Shown in pieces: positions 1 to 8,070 of a stretch of DNA of 59,013 bases; position 1 is the stretch's first letter, and every line of letters begins with the position of its first letter. Position numbers and translations under genes: made by a program. Source of the DNA: Aggregatibacter actinomycetemcomitans. GTDB lineage: Bacteria; Pseudomonadota; Gammaproteobacteria; Enterobacterales; Pasteurellaceae. The notes beneath the pieces are model-generated. The model was not told the DNA's origin. It did not search any database and was given only the letters and a program-made list of their open reading frames with translations. The DNA lies in NCBI GenBank assembly GCA_017160915.1, contig JACAWG010000056.1:54650-113662 (forward strand), written 5' to 3'.

Positions 1-40
1 AATCCGTTGGTCGAAGGTTCGAATCCTTCACGACCCACCA
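1..40 (+). tRNA. tRNA-Lys, 3' part (cut by window edge)
   Basis: These 40 bases are the 3' half of a tRNA: the end of the anticodon stem, the variable loop, a T arm with GGTTCGAATCC, the acceptor strand ACGACCC and an encoded CCA. The acceptor and variable regions match the complete tRNA-Lys that follows 26 bases later. The anticodon lies outside the window, so the isoacceptor cannot be read; by comparison with the neighbour it is probably a lysine tRNA. Confidence 0.8.
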
Positions 41-66
41 ATTTAAAGCTGTATATCCCAAATAAT

Positions 67-143
67 GGGTCGTTAGCTTAGTCTGGTAGAGCAGTGGACT
101 CTTAATCCATTGGTCATAGGTTCGAATCCTATACGACCCACCA
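67..143 (+). tRNA. tRNA-Lys (anticodon CTT)
   Basis: Complete cloverleaf of 77 bases. The acceptor stem GGGTCGT pairs with ACGACCC, and the CCA is encoded. The anticodon loop reads CTCTTAA, giving anticodon CTT, which decodes AAG. The D loop is one base longer than in the E. coli lysine tRNA. It forms a tandem with the partial tRNA before it. Confidence 0.9.
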
Positions 144-275
144 ACTAAAAACCTTGTATATCATAAAATTAAACTTCATTAAGTAAATTTTGAATGTGAC
201 ATATTTTGCGCGTGTGTCGTAAATGTGACCTCATTTTCTCCATCGTTACTCAAAAATATCCACTAAATGATTTCA

Positions 276-297
276 CTTTGCGATCCTGCTCGCAAAA
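276..297 (+). promoter_or_regulatory. CRP-S (Sxy-dependent competence) site
   Basis: A 22-base near-palindrome with half-sites TTTGCGATC and CTCGCAAAA. The TGCGA/TCGCA halves are the hallmark of CRP-S sites, which in Pasteurellaceae need both CRP and Sxy, rather than TGTGA/TCACA of ordinary CRP sites. It lies 66 bases before the comN start. In H. influenzae the comNOPQ operon belongs to the competence regulon, which agrees with the site. Confidence 0.88.
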
Positions 298-363
298 TTG
301 CCTTTCGTTTATTTTTCCCCATGCCTTATTCCTTTAAAGTGCGGTTCAAAAAAAGGAACGTTT

Positions 364-885
364 ATGCAAAAGGGATTCACGTTGCTGGAAATGTTAATTG
401 CGTTATTTATTATCAGCCTGTTGCTGACGCTTGCTTTACCCGCATGGCAACAGCATTCGCAACAAACTATCCTGCAAAAAGAACAGCAAAAACTTTATGT
501 TTTTCTTCGCCAGATTCAGGCGCGCGTGGAAAATTCTACAGACATCTGGTTGTTATTGACAAATCGTGATCCTGCGAGAAAACGCTGGTGTTTGACGGCG
601 CAAATTAAAAATAACCATTTGTGTGACTGCTTAAATCCTGTGGCTTGCCCGCAAAATGTTTCCGCCCATTTTTATTATCCCGCTTTTGCTGAAACCATGT
701 TGGTGAGCAAGCGTTATTATCCTTTGGAATTTACCCGTTTAAGCGGTATTCGGAATACGGCTTCTACCGCTTGTTTTGTGCTACAGGCCAATCAGCAGCG
801 TACCTTATTTTCGTTCTTTAATGTGGGCAGTTTGAAATTAAAGGATAACCAATCTCTGAGTGCTTGTGTCAATGATGAAGAATAG
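364..885 (+). CDS. comN: Competence pseudopilin ComN
   Basis: A 173-residue type IV pilin-like protein. The N terminus MQKG-FTLLE is a classic prepilin peptidase site with Glu at +5, followed by a hydrophobic helix to about residue 26. Such minor pilins prime the pilus that pulls DNA in during transformation. The open frame extends upstream to 298, but ATG at 364 places the cleavage site properly and follows AAGGAACG. The gene is first in comNOPQ-recC, the same order as in H. influenzae, behind a CRP-S site. An uptake signal (AAAGTGCGGT) sits in the leader near 337. The assignment to ComN rests on order and pilin features rather than on alignment. Confidence 0.85.
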   Translation: MQKGFTLLEMLIALFIISLLLTLALPAWQQHSQQTILQKEQQKLYVFLRQIQARVENSTDIWLLLTNRDPARKRWCLTAQIKNNHLCDCLNPVACPQNVSAHFYYPAFAETMLVSKRYYPLEFTRLSGIRNTASTACFVLQANQQRTLFSFFNVGSLKLKDNQSLSACVNDEE

Positions 886-1615
886 ACCGTTTTCCCACGT
901 GCCGCCTTATCGCGGACAAAGCCTTGTTGCACTGATGATTTCCGTGGCACTTTCGAGCTTCTTATTGCTCGTTATCATGCAGTTTTATAGCCAACATCAA
1001 CAACAAAATCGGGAAATGTTACTGCGTCTGCAGTTACAAACGGAATTACAACGGGTCATTCAATTAATGGGAAAGGATTTGGCAAGAAGTGGTTTTCGTG
1101 CCGTGAATAATAAATTAAAACAACATAATATCGTCTTATTCGAACAGGAAAATGCACCATCGGCAGTCACCATCGCGCAAATGAACGGCGAGAAAAATAA
1201 CAGCTGCGTGCTGTTTTTTTATGACTTGGACGCCAATGGGTGTATCGGCGGAAATTATAAAGGTGATGCTTGTGTTGTGAACGGGCGTAACAGCACAAAA
1301 GAAATTGAGCGTGAATTGTTCGGCTATCGACTTAACCAAAACATGCTGGAAACCCGTTTGACCTACAAAAATGCGGTGAAGCAAAACTGCACGCAAGAGG
1401 AATGCCGCCGTTATACGCAGCAATCCGCTTGTCATCACGGCGGTTGGGCGGATTTATTAGATGAAAAAGAATATGAAATTTCGCAGTTGAGTTTTGATTG
1501 GCTGTCGGAACAAAAAGGCATTGAAATTCGTCTCAGCGGACGTTTTAAACACCATAAACACATCGAATACGAAACTTCTCTAGTCGTGCCTTTATTGAAC
1601 GGAGCCAAAGAATGA
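872..1615 (+). CDS. comO: Competence pseudopilin ComO
   Basis: A 247-residue protein whose N terminus carries a short basic stretch, then G-QSLVALMIS and a hydrophobic helix, so it looks like a prepilin (PilW-like). The Glu usually found at +5 of the mature pilin is Ala here. The body contains several Cys residues, which may form disulfides. The start overlaps the end of comN by 14 bases; ATG at 872 or 875 is preferred over GTG at 860 because it keeps the leader short. The next gene starts within its stop codon. Role: minor pseudopilin of the DNA-uptake pilus, inferred from operon position. Confidence 0.8.
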   Translation: MMKNRPFSHVPPYRGQSLVALMISVALSSFLLLVIMQFYSQHQQQNREMLLRLQLQTELQRVIQLMGKDLARSGFRAVNNKLKQHNIVLFEQENAPSAVTIAQMNGEKNNSCVLFFYDLDANGCIGGNYKGDACVVNGRNSTKEIERELFGYRLNQNMLETRLTYKNAVKQNCTQEECRRYTQQSACHHGGWADLLDEKEYEISQLSFDWLSEQKGIEIRLSGRFKHHKHIEYETSLVVPLLNGAKE

Positions 1616-2307
1616 AACGGCTTCACCGCGGTATGATGACCATGAGTCTGTTATTGTTGCTTAGTGCATTTTTGCTTTTAACCATGCTATTTAATGATGA
1701 TTTATTGCGCCTGTATTCCGCCATTGCCGGTCAGCGAAATCTCTATGTGACACAACAGGTTAAATTGCAGACATTAAGTCAGAGTACACAACGGGAACGA
1801 TGTGAACAAGTGCCGCTTGACGAAACCGGTGACGTATTTTTAGTGCCGTTTGCTTTGGAGGAAGCACCATTTCCCGAGGGGATTAAGCATTATGTTTGGT
1901 GTCGGCGAGATAAATTATTTCAAAAGTCGCCGGTGAGGAATCTGCATGAAGGCTTATTCCCGCAATTTATTGCTGAAAGCGGGCTGATGACTTTTCGTGA
2001 GCAAGTCTCCGGACCGCCCAAAAATCCCGTGAGAAATCAACCGCCATCCTTATATTGGTTTAACGCCGATGAAACGGAATGGACGCTCGATAATAATGTA
2101 AACGCGGTGATTGTGGCGGAAGGCGATTTGCAGATTCGCGGGCAAGGCAAAATCAGCGGGAGTGTCATCACGAAAGGGCGATTAACCTTAGATGAAGGCA
2201 TTAAAGTTACCTATTCCAAAAGCACCGTTGCGCACGTTGTGCAACAGTACAGCCGATGGCGTTTGGCGGAGAACAGTTGGTATGATTTTGCGGTTACGGA
2301 AAATTAA
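1612..2307 (+). CDS. comP: Competence pseudopilin ComP
   Basis: A 231-residue protein starting MKRLHRG-MMTMSLLLLLS, a basic leader and then a hydrophobic helix typical of PilX- or PulK-like minor pilins. It has no Glu at +5. The C-terminal half contains a predicted beta-rich stretch around residues 155-205 (VIVAEGDLQIRGQGKISGSV). The ATG overlaps the comO stop as ATGA, so translation is probably coupled. The role in DNA uptake is inferred from the comNOPQ order shared with H. influenzae. Confidence 0.8.
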   Translation: MKRLHRGMMTMSLLLLLSAFLLLTMLFNDDLLRLYSAIAGQRNLYVTQQVKLQTLSQSTQRERCEQVPLDETGDVFLVPFALEEAPFPEGIKHYVWCRRDKLFQKSPVRNLHEGLFPQFIAESGLMTFREQVSGPPKNPVRNQPPSLYWFNADETEWTLDNNVNAVIVAEGDLQIRGQGKISGSVITKGRLTLDEGIKVTYSKSTVAHVVQQYSRWRLAENSWYDFAVTEN

Positions 2308-2584
2308 TCACAAAGGCATGAGCCTGTTGTCTTTGTTGATCACGTTGAGCTTATTCAGCGGGCTTTTCCTCACCTTTAATCAATGGGGCAATGTGCAGCG
2401 AAAAAGTGCGGTGGAAATTTATCAGCGTTTTCAAGCCATCCAAATTGCCGAAAATCAGCATCAACGCCGTTTTCTTGGGTTGCCTTGTGAATCACAGGTG
2501 CGCCAAAATCAAATTCGTTTTCAGGTGATTTGTTCGCAAAATCAGGTGTCGGTGAAATATCCTCGCGGTGAAATTAGTTTATAA
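2282..2584 (+). CDS. comQ: Competence pseudopilin ComQ
   Basis: A 100-residue protein. A leader ending NHKG precedes MSLLSLLITLSLF, a pilin-like hydrophobic helix without Glu at +5. The frame is open back to 2192, but ATG at 2282 gives a leader of normal length and overlaps the comP end by 26 bases, as expected within this tightly packed operon. The two Cys residues near the C terminus may form a disulfide. The gene is last of the pseudopilin set, 45 bases before recC. Confidence 0.78.
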   Translation: MILRLRKINHKGMSLLSLLITLSLFSGLFLTFNQWGNVQRKSAVEIYQRFQAIQIAENQHQRRFLGLPCESQVRQNQIRFQVICSQNQVSVKYPRGEISL

Positions 2585-2629
2585 TGGCGCCACTTAGATT
2601 AAGTATTAAGGCGAATTTCCGGAGGCGGC

Positions 2630-5600
2630 GTGTTTACTGTTTATCATTCCAACCAACTTGAGGTGCAAAAGGACATTTTAGTTGAATTAATTCAACGCCA
2701 ACCGCTGTCCAATCCGTTGCAACCGGAAATCGTATTGGTGCAAAGCCCGGGCATGGCGCAATGGCTGCAATTGCAGATTGCCGGGCAAAAAGGCATTGCG
2801 GCGAACTTCGCCTTTCCTATGCCTGCCAGTTTCATTTGGCAACTTTATGCGGAAAACCTGCCTGATGTGGCGCAAAGCAATCAGTTCAACAAAAACGCCA
2901 TGACGTGGCGCCTAGTTCGCCTGATTCCCCAATATTTACAGTTGGATGCGCTTCGCCCTTTACGTCATTATTTAGCCTATTCCGCCCAATCGGAGCAATT
3001 TAAACTTTATCAACTTGCCGGAAAAATCGCCGATTTATTTGACCAATACCTGGTTTATCGCCCGGACTGGATTAGCGCCTGGGAAAATCAGCAAGACGAT
3101 GACATTCGCCGACAAATCGAAAGCCAATTAACCCTGAATAATGAACGTTTATTGGCGCAGATTACGCAAAATATCGCATGGCAAGGGATTTTGTGGCGCG
3201 CTTTGGTGCAGGCGGTGAAAGCCGATACCGGGCTGGATTTGGTTCAACACCGCGCCCATTTGCACCAACTGCTGTTGGAAAAACTCCGTGAAAATCGACC
3301 GCACTTTTTGCCGGAACGCCTGTTTATTTTCGGCATTCCCGCCTTGCCGAAAGCCTATTTGGAAATTTTTCAGGCGATCAGCCAATATTGCGATGTGCAC
3401 TTGTTCTTTAATAATCCCTGTGAGGAATATTGGGGCGACATCATTGATCCGAAATTTGTGGAAAAACTGGCGTTGCGCACCCGCACCGATTATTTTAATC
3501 ATGTTGACAAGCCGTTATTATCGGCGGAACAGGTCGCGCAGGCGCAAGAGCAATGGGAACTGACTTATGCGCAGGAAAAATTGCAGGTAGGCAATCCGTT
3601 GCTGGCGTCCTGGGGCAAGCTGGGACGGGATTTTTCCTATTTGCTAACACAGCTAGAACCTAATGATATTGCCGCTTATGTAGAAATCGCGCCGCACAAT
3701 TTATTAAACCAAATTCAACACCGCATTTTGCATTTAACGCCAAACGGTGCCACGCCGTTAAACTATCGGGAAAATGACCGTACTTTAACCTTCCATTCCT
3801 GCCACAGTATTATGCGTGAAGTGGAGGTGTTGCAGGATTACCTGTTGCATTTGCTGCAACAGCAGCCCGATTTAACGCCGAAAGACATTATCGTGATGGT
3901 GGCGGATATTGATAAATATACGCCGTATATCCGCGCCGTATTCGGGCAAAATGCAACGCCGCAGACGGCGATTCCGTTTTCCATTTCCGATAACAAATTA
4001 TCGGAGAATAACGTGATTATTGCCGGTTTTCTGACCTTATTGCAGCTGAAAGAAAGCATTTTCAGCGCAGAAGACGTGTTGGCATTGCTTGATGTGCCGG
4101 CAATTCGCCAACGCTTTAATATTGAATTGCAGGACTTGGCACAAATTCGCGATTGGGTGAAAAATGCCGGCGTGCGTTTCGGCTTGGCAAAAAATGACGA
4201 GGCGGAAAGTAACTACAATTCATGGCAGGCGGGCTTGGAACGAATGTTGCTGGGCTATGCCTTGCGTGAAGAAAACGGCATTTGGCAAGACAGCCTCGGG
4301 CTGGATAACAGTTTCGGCTTAAAAGGGCTGCTGGCGGGGCAATTGGCGGCATTTTTAGCGGCGTTATTTGACTGGTTTCAAACACTGCAAAACCGTTACT
4401 CCGTTGAACAATGGCAACAGCATTTGCTCGCACTCACCGACAAATTCTTCGCCGCCACGGCGGAAACTGATGAAACTCTGTTTTATATTAAAGAGGTGAT
4501 CCAACAATTTGCCGAACAATTAGCGGAGGTGCATTTTAACGACGCGTTGGGTGTGGATGTAGTGGCGGATGTCATGAGCAATGCGTTGGAGGAAAATCCG
4601 AATCACTACCGTTTCCTCGCCGGCAAAGTGAATTTTTGTACATTGCTGCCAATGCGCTCCATTCCTTTTAAAGTGGTTTGTCTGCTCGGTATGAACGACG
4701 GCGAATACCCGCGCCAACAGGCGCCGAACAGTTTCGATTTAATGCAATATCATCGTTTAAAAGGCGATCGCGCCCGTCGCGATGACGATCGTTATCTGTT
4801 CCTAGAAGCCTTGTTGTCGGCACAGGACGCTTTGTACATCAGCTATATCGGGCGTTCTATCGCCGATAATCAGGAACGGGAGCCGTCGGTGCTGGTGAGC
4901 CAGTTGCTGGATTACATCGTAGAGAATCTGCCGGCGGAAAATAGCCCATCGGGAAATCTCAAGTGGCGCGAACGACTGATTCAACAACACGGCATGACGG
5001 CGTTCAGTCGCAAAAACTTTGAAAAAAACGACCGCACTTTTATGCAATCTTTTGCGCAACAATGGTTGCCTTTGGCAAATTCGCAGTCAAATCAAACCTT
5101 GCAGGACTTTGTGCAGCCGATGATGGCGGACGCGGAACCGGAAAATGAAATTGAGTTTTCCCGCTTGGTGGCGTTTGTGAAAAATCCGGTGAAATTTTTC
5201 TTTGAAAAACGCCTTGGCGTGAATTTCTCCGAGCAGGAGGAAAGCATTGCCGACAGCGAAAATTTCGCGTTGGATAATGCCTTGGAAAAATACGCTATTC
5301 ATGCGGATTTGGTGGCGGCGGACGAACAACAAACCGAGGCGTTTTTTGCGCGCCTGAAAGTCAAAGGCGTGTTGCCGCGCGGTGAGTTTTCCGCCATTTA
5401 TGCCAATCAGTTGCTGGCGGATGTGGCGGAATTCAAACGCAATATCGCCGATTATGTAAGCCAAACGCCGCAAAGTCGTTTTGTGCAATTCTCCGTGCCG
5501 ACCCAAGACGGTGAGATAACGTTGTCGGGCAACATTTCTCATTTATACGGCGACAATCAACAGCGTGTCACTTGGCGTATGGCGACGGTGAAAGATAAAG

Positions 5601-6019
5601 ATCGTATTGAAGCCTGGCTTTATCATCTCTTGTTATGCGCCACGCAGCCACAGCCGACGGACTCGCTTTTCCTGGGGAAAGATAAGCGCGTGCGGTTTAA
5701 TGTACTGTCTCAACAGGACGCCGTTGCACAGTTGCAATGTTATGTGGAAAGTTATTTGGCGGGGCGGACGCAATTACAGCTTATTCCGGCTACAAACCTT
5801 GAAGCGTATTTGAAGCTGATTGCCGATGAAAGTGCGGTGGATATTGATAAGTGTCTTTCCCTGTTAAATAAAATCGCCTTGGGCGATGAGCGTTCGCACG
5901 GCGATTTATATTGGCAGCGCGTGCTGGTGCAAACGCAGGAATTGGATTTGGATCGGATAAACCGACAGGTGAAAGCATGGTTTGCGCCGATGTGGCAAGC
6001 CATCAAAACGGAAAAATAG
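2630..6019 (+). CDS. recC: Exodeoxyribonuclease V subunit RecC
   Basis: A 1129-residue protein, close to the roughly 1120 residues usual for RecC. The N terminus (VYHSNQLEVQ, QSPGMAQWLQL) and the internal LLGMNDGEYPRQ are characteristic. RecC is the subunit of RecBCD that scans for Chi and feeds the strands to the nuclease during double-strand break repair. The start is GTG at 2630, preceded by GGAGG at 2621-2625. It follows comQ by 45 bases, as in H. influenzae, so competence induction may read through into it. recB and recD are not in the window. Confidence 0.95.
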   Translation: MFTVYHSNQLEVQKDILVELIQRQPLSNPLQPEIVLVQSPGMAQWLQLQIAGQKGIAANFAFPMPASFIWQLYAENLPDVAQSNQFNKNAMTWRLVRLIPQYLQLDALRPLRHYLAYSAQSEQFKLYQLAGKIADLFDQYLVYRPDWISAWENQQDDDIRRQIESQLTLNNERLLAQITQNIAWQGILWRALVQAVKADTGLDLVQHRAHLHQLLLEKLRENRPHFLPERLFIFGIPALPKAYLEIFQAISQYCDVHLFFNNPCEEYWGDIIDPKFVEKLALRTRTDYFNHVDKPLLSAEQVAQAQEQWELTYAQEKLQVGNPLLASWGKLGRDFSYLLTQLEPNDIAAYVEIAPHNLLNQIQHRILHLTPNGATPLNYRENDRTLTFHSCHSIMREVEVLQDYLLHLLQQQPDLTPKDIIVMVADIDKYTPYIRAVFGQNATPQTAIPFSISDNKLSENNVIIAGFLTLLQLKESIFSAEDVLALLDVPAIRQRFNIELQDLAQIRDWVKNAGVRFGLAKNDEAESNYNSWQAGLERMLLGYALREENGIWQDSLGLDNSFGLKGLLAGQLAAFLAALFDWFQTLQNRYSVEQWQQHLLALTDKFFAATAETDETLFYIKEVIQQFAEQLAEVHFNDALGVDVVADVMSNALEENPNHYRFLAGKVNFCTLLPMRSIPFKVVCLLGMNDGEYPRQQAPNSFDLMQYHRLKGDRARRDDDRYLFLEALLSAQDALYISYIGRSIADNQEREPSVLVSQLLDYIVENLPAENSPSGNLKWRERLIQQHGMTAFSRKNFEKNDRTFMQSFAQQWLPLANSQSNQTLQDFVQPMMADAEPENEIEFSRLVAFVKNPVKFFFEKRLGVNFSEQEESIADSENFALDNALEKYAIHADLVAADEQQTEAFFARLKVKGVLPRGEFSAIYANQLLADVAEFKRNIADYVSQTPQSRFVQFSVPTQDGEITLSGNISHLYGDNQQRVTWRMATVKDKDRIEAWLYHLLLCATQPQPTDSLFLGKDKRVRFNVLSQQDAVAQLQCYVESYLAGRTQLQLIPATNLEAYLKLIADESAVDIDKCLSLLNKIALGDERSHGDLYWQRVLVQTQELDLDRINRQVKAWFAPMWQAIKTEK

Positions 6020-6021
6020 AC

Positions 6022-6465
6022 TTATAAATACGCCGCCATCACCAGCGCATTTTCCCGTTTGCCATCGGCGGTGGGATAGTAATTTTTGCGTATATCCACC
6101 GCATTAAAGCCCAGCGAATCATACAGCGTTTGGGCTTTTTGGTTGGATTCGCGCACTTCCAGCCACAAGGTCAAAACGCCTTTTTGTTTTAACTGTGTCA
6201 TCAGCTCGCTTAATAAGCGACGCCCCAACCCCAATCCCTGCTGTTGCGGGTCCACCGCGATATTAAACAGCGTGGCTTCGTCCAACACCGTCTGGCAAAT
6301 GGCAAAGCCGTCGATTCGGCTTTCTTCGCCGATTTTCAAATTGAGATAACGTTCGCCCTGATTATTTTTCAGCGTGCCTAAACTCCAAGGCACTGCGTGT
6401 GCTGCCTGTTCAATGGCGTAAAGCCGATCAAAATCCGAGGGTTCAATGGGAGAAATGCGTATCAC
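6022..6465 (-). CDS. rimI: Ribosomal protein S18 alanine N-acetyltransferase
   Basis: A 147-residue GNAT-fold enzyme. The acetyl-CoA loop is seen as VDPQQQGLGLGRRLL near residues 72-86, and the C-terminal part has LWLEVRESNQKAQTLYDSLGF, typical of RimI. It acetylates the N-terminal alanine of ribosomal protein S18. The start is GTG at 6465, with GGA nine bases upstream, just after the holD stop, so holD and rimI are cotranscribed. The gene ends 2 bases from recC on the opposite strand. Confidence 0.93.
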   Translation of the reverse strand: MIRISPIEPSDFDRLYAIEQAAHAVPWSLGTLKNNQGERYLNLKIGEESRIDGFAICQTVLDEATLFNIAVDPQQQGLGLGRRLLSELMTQLKQKGVLTLWLEVRESNQKAQTLYDSLGFNAVDIRKNYYPTADGKRENALVMAAYL

Positions 6466-6474
6466 GGCGAATCC

Positions 6475-6912
6475 TTATTTTATCGGCGCGGATTGCTGAA
6501 TTTGCCGCCAGAGCTGGCGTTTTGCCTGCGGATCCGCTTTAAACCCGGCGAGATCGACGGATTGCCAGACGTTCAATGGCTGCTGCAGGCGGCTTAAAGT
6601 GCGGTGGATTTCGTCGGCGTTTTTATGGAGTAGCCAGTAACTGGCGGCGTGATTGACCTGTAAATAGTCAAGTTGCTCAAAGGTGATATTCAGCACTTGC
6701 GCGCCGTCCAGCGCCAGACTACGCAACAGATCCTGCGTGATGGGTTGTTGCACCGGATTGTCTTCGCTGACGATAATCAAACGGACAGCTTCGGGCACGG
6801 CGATATTAATCGCGCCTTTTAAGGCTTCAGGGCGCACCAACTGCCATTGGCTGATGCCCATTTGCTGCAATAATAAATCTCGGCGGGAATATTGTCGGCG
6901 CGTTTCTTGCAT
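6475..6912 (-). CDS. holD: DNA polymerase III psi subunit
   Basis: A 145-residue protein with the HolD signature: an N-terminal SRRDLLLQQMGISQWQL, then RPEALKG, and a C-terminal KRQLWRQIQQ. Psi links the clamp loader to chi and SSB. ATG at 6912 fits the family start; a TTG at 6924 would add four residues. It heads a two-gene unit with rimI and is divergent from rsmC, an arrangement also found in H. influenzae. Confidence 0.9.
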   Translation of the reverse strand: MQETRRQYSRRDLLLQQMGISQWQLVRPEALKGAINIAVPEAVRLIIVSEDNPVQQPITQDLLRSLALDGAQVLNITFEQLDYLQVNHAASYWLLHKNADEIHRTLSRLQQPLNVWQSVDLAGFKADPQAKRQLWRQIQQSAPIK

Positions 6913-6933
6913 ATCTAAAATCAATTCAATCCA

Positions 6934-6939
6934 GTATAA
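6934..6939 (+). promoter_or_regulatory. Likely -10 element for rsmC
   Basis: A perfect TATAAT lies in the 67-base gap between the divergent holD and rsmC starts, 40 bases before the rsmC GTG. On the other strand the same bases read ATTATA followed by CTGG, so the opposing holD promoter may overlap. No strong -35 is visible at 17 bases. Confidence 0.5.
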
Positions 6940-6979
6940 TGGGCGCCCATTTTAACCAATAAGCCATAGGATTAATAGC

Positions 6980-7984
6980 GTGATTTGTGCAGAAAGCGAA
7001 GTGTTGGAACGGCATTTGGATTTTTTAAACGGGAAATCCTTGTTGCTCACCGGGGCGGTGAACGATGATTTTCTCGCCGATTTACGACGTCAGGGATTCA
7101 ACACCCGCGCATGGAGCTGGTATTTTGACTACGCCAACCGACAAAACCAACAGCAGCAAAGTGCGGTGGATTTTTCCCTTGAATTTCATGGCAGTGTCGA
7201 TGTGATCCTGTTTTATTGGACGAAGAACAAACAGGAATGCCATTTTCAGCTCATGCAATTGCTTTCCCAATGTACCGTGGGACAGGAGGTCTTGCTGGTG
7301 GGCGAAAATCGCAGCGGTGTGCGTTCCGCCGAAAAAATGCTTGCCGATTATGGTGATATTCACAAAATCGACTCCGCCCGCCGTTGCAGTCTGTATCATT
7401 TTCAATTAAAAAATCCACCGCACTTTGCGTTGACGACCTTCTGGAAATCCTATCAATTGCCACAACTTACGGATTTAACCGTCTATGCGTTGCCCGGCGT
7501 ATTCAGCGCCGCCGAGCTGGATGGCGGCACGGCATTATTGCTTTCTACACTACAAAAGGTTGCGGGCGATGTGTTGGATGTTGGCTGCGGCGCCGGGGTG
7601 ATCGGCAGTTATATTCAACAGTACAACCCGAACACCCGATTAATCATGACGGATATTCACGCCACGGCACTGGCTTCCGCAAAGCGCACGTTACAGGAAA
7701 ATCGGCTGCAGGGTACGGTGCTCGCCAGCGACGTGTTTTCCCATATCGATGGTAAATTCGATCTGATCATTTCCAACCCGCCGTTTCATGACGGCATTGA
7801 CACAGCTTACACCGCCGTTAACGAACTGATAAAACAGGCAAAATGGCATTTAAAATCAGGCGGTGAGTTGCGTATCGTGGCAAACGCGTTTCTGCCTTAC
7901 GCCGATTGGCTGGATCAACATTTCGGCAGCCATGACGTCCTGGCGAAAAATAACAAGTTTAAGGTGTATTCGGTGCGCGGATGA
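6980..7984 (+). CDS. rsmC: 16S rRNA (guanine-N2)-methyltransferase RsmC (G1207)
   Basis: A 334-residue protein made of two MTase-like domains, as usual for RsmC. The C-terminal half holds the SAM site VLDVGCGAGVIG near residues 197-208 and the catalytic SNPPFHDG near 262-269. It methylates G1207 of 16S rRNA in the assembled 30S subunit. The start is GTG at 6980 after TAGG. The gene stands alone, divergent from holD-rimI. Confidence 0.94.
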   Translation: MICAESEVLERHLDFLNGKSLLLTGAVNDDFLADLRRQGFNTRAWSWYFDYANRQNQQQQSAVDFSLEFHGSVDVILFYWTKNKQECHFQLMQLLSQCTVGQEVLLVGENRSGVRSAEKMLADYGDIHKIDSARRCSLYHFQLKNPPHFALTTFWKSYQLPQLTDLTVYALPGVFSAAELDGGTALLLSTLQKVAGDVLDVGCGAGVIGSYIQQYNPNTRLIMTDIHATALASAKRTLQENRLQGTVLASDVFSHIDGKFDLIISNPPFHDGIDTAYTAVNELIKQAKWHLKSGGELRIVANAFLPYADWLDQHFGSHDVLAKNNKFKVYSVRG

Positions 7985-8070
7985 GTTGAGCCGCACGAAA
8001 TTCCGCTGGCTTAGCAAAAACCTTTTAGTTAGAATTCTACCCATTATTTATTACACTTCCGGAGAAGAAT

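Noticed and set aside
5087-5542. 151-codon frame on the minus strand inside recC
   Set aside because: Shadow of recC coding sequence with no ribosome site and no recognisable protein features; the same holds for the other antisense frames in long genes.
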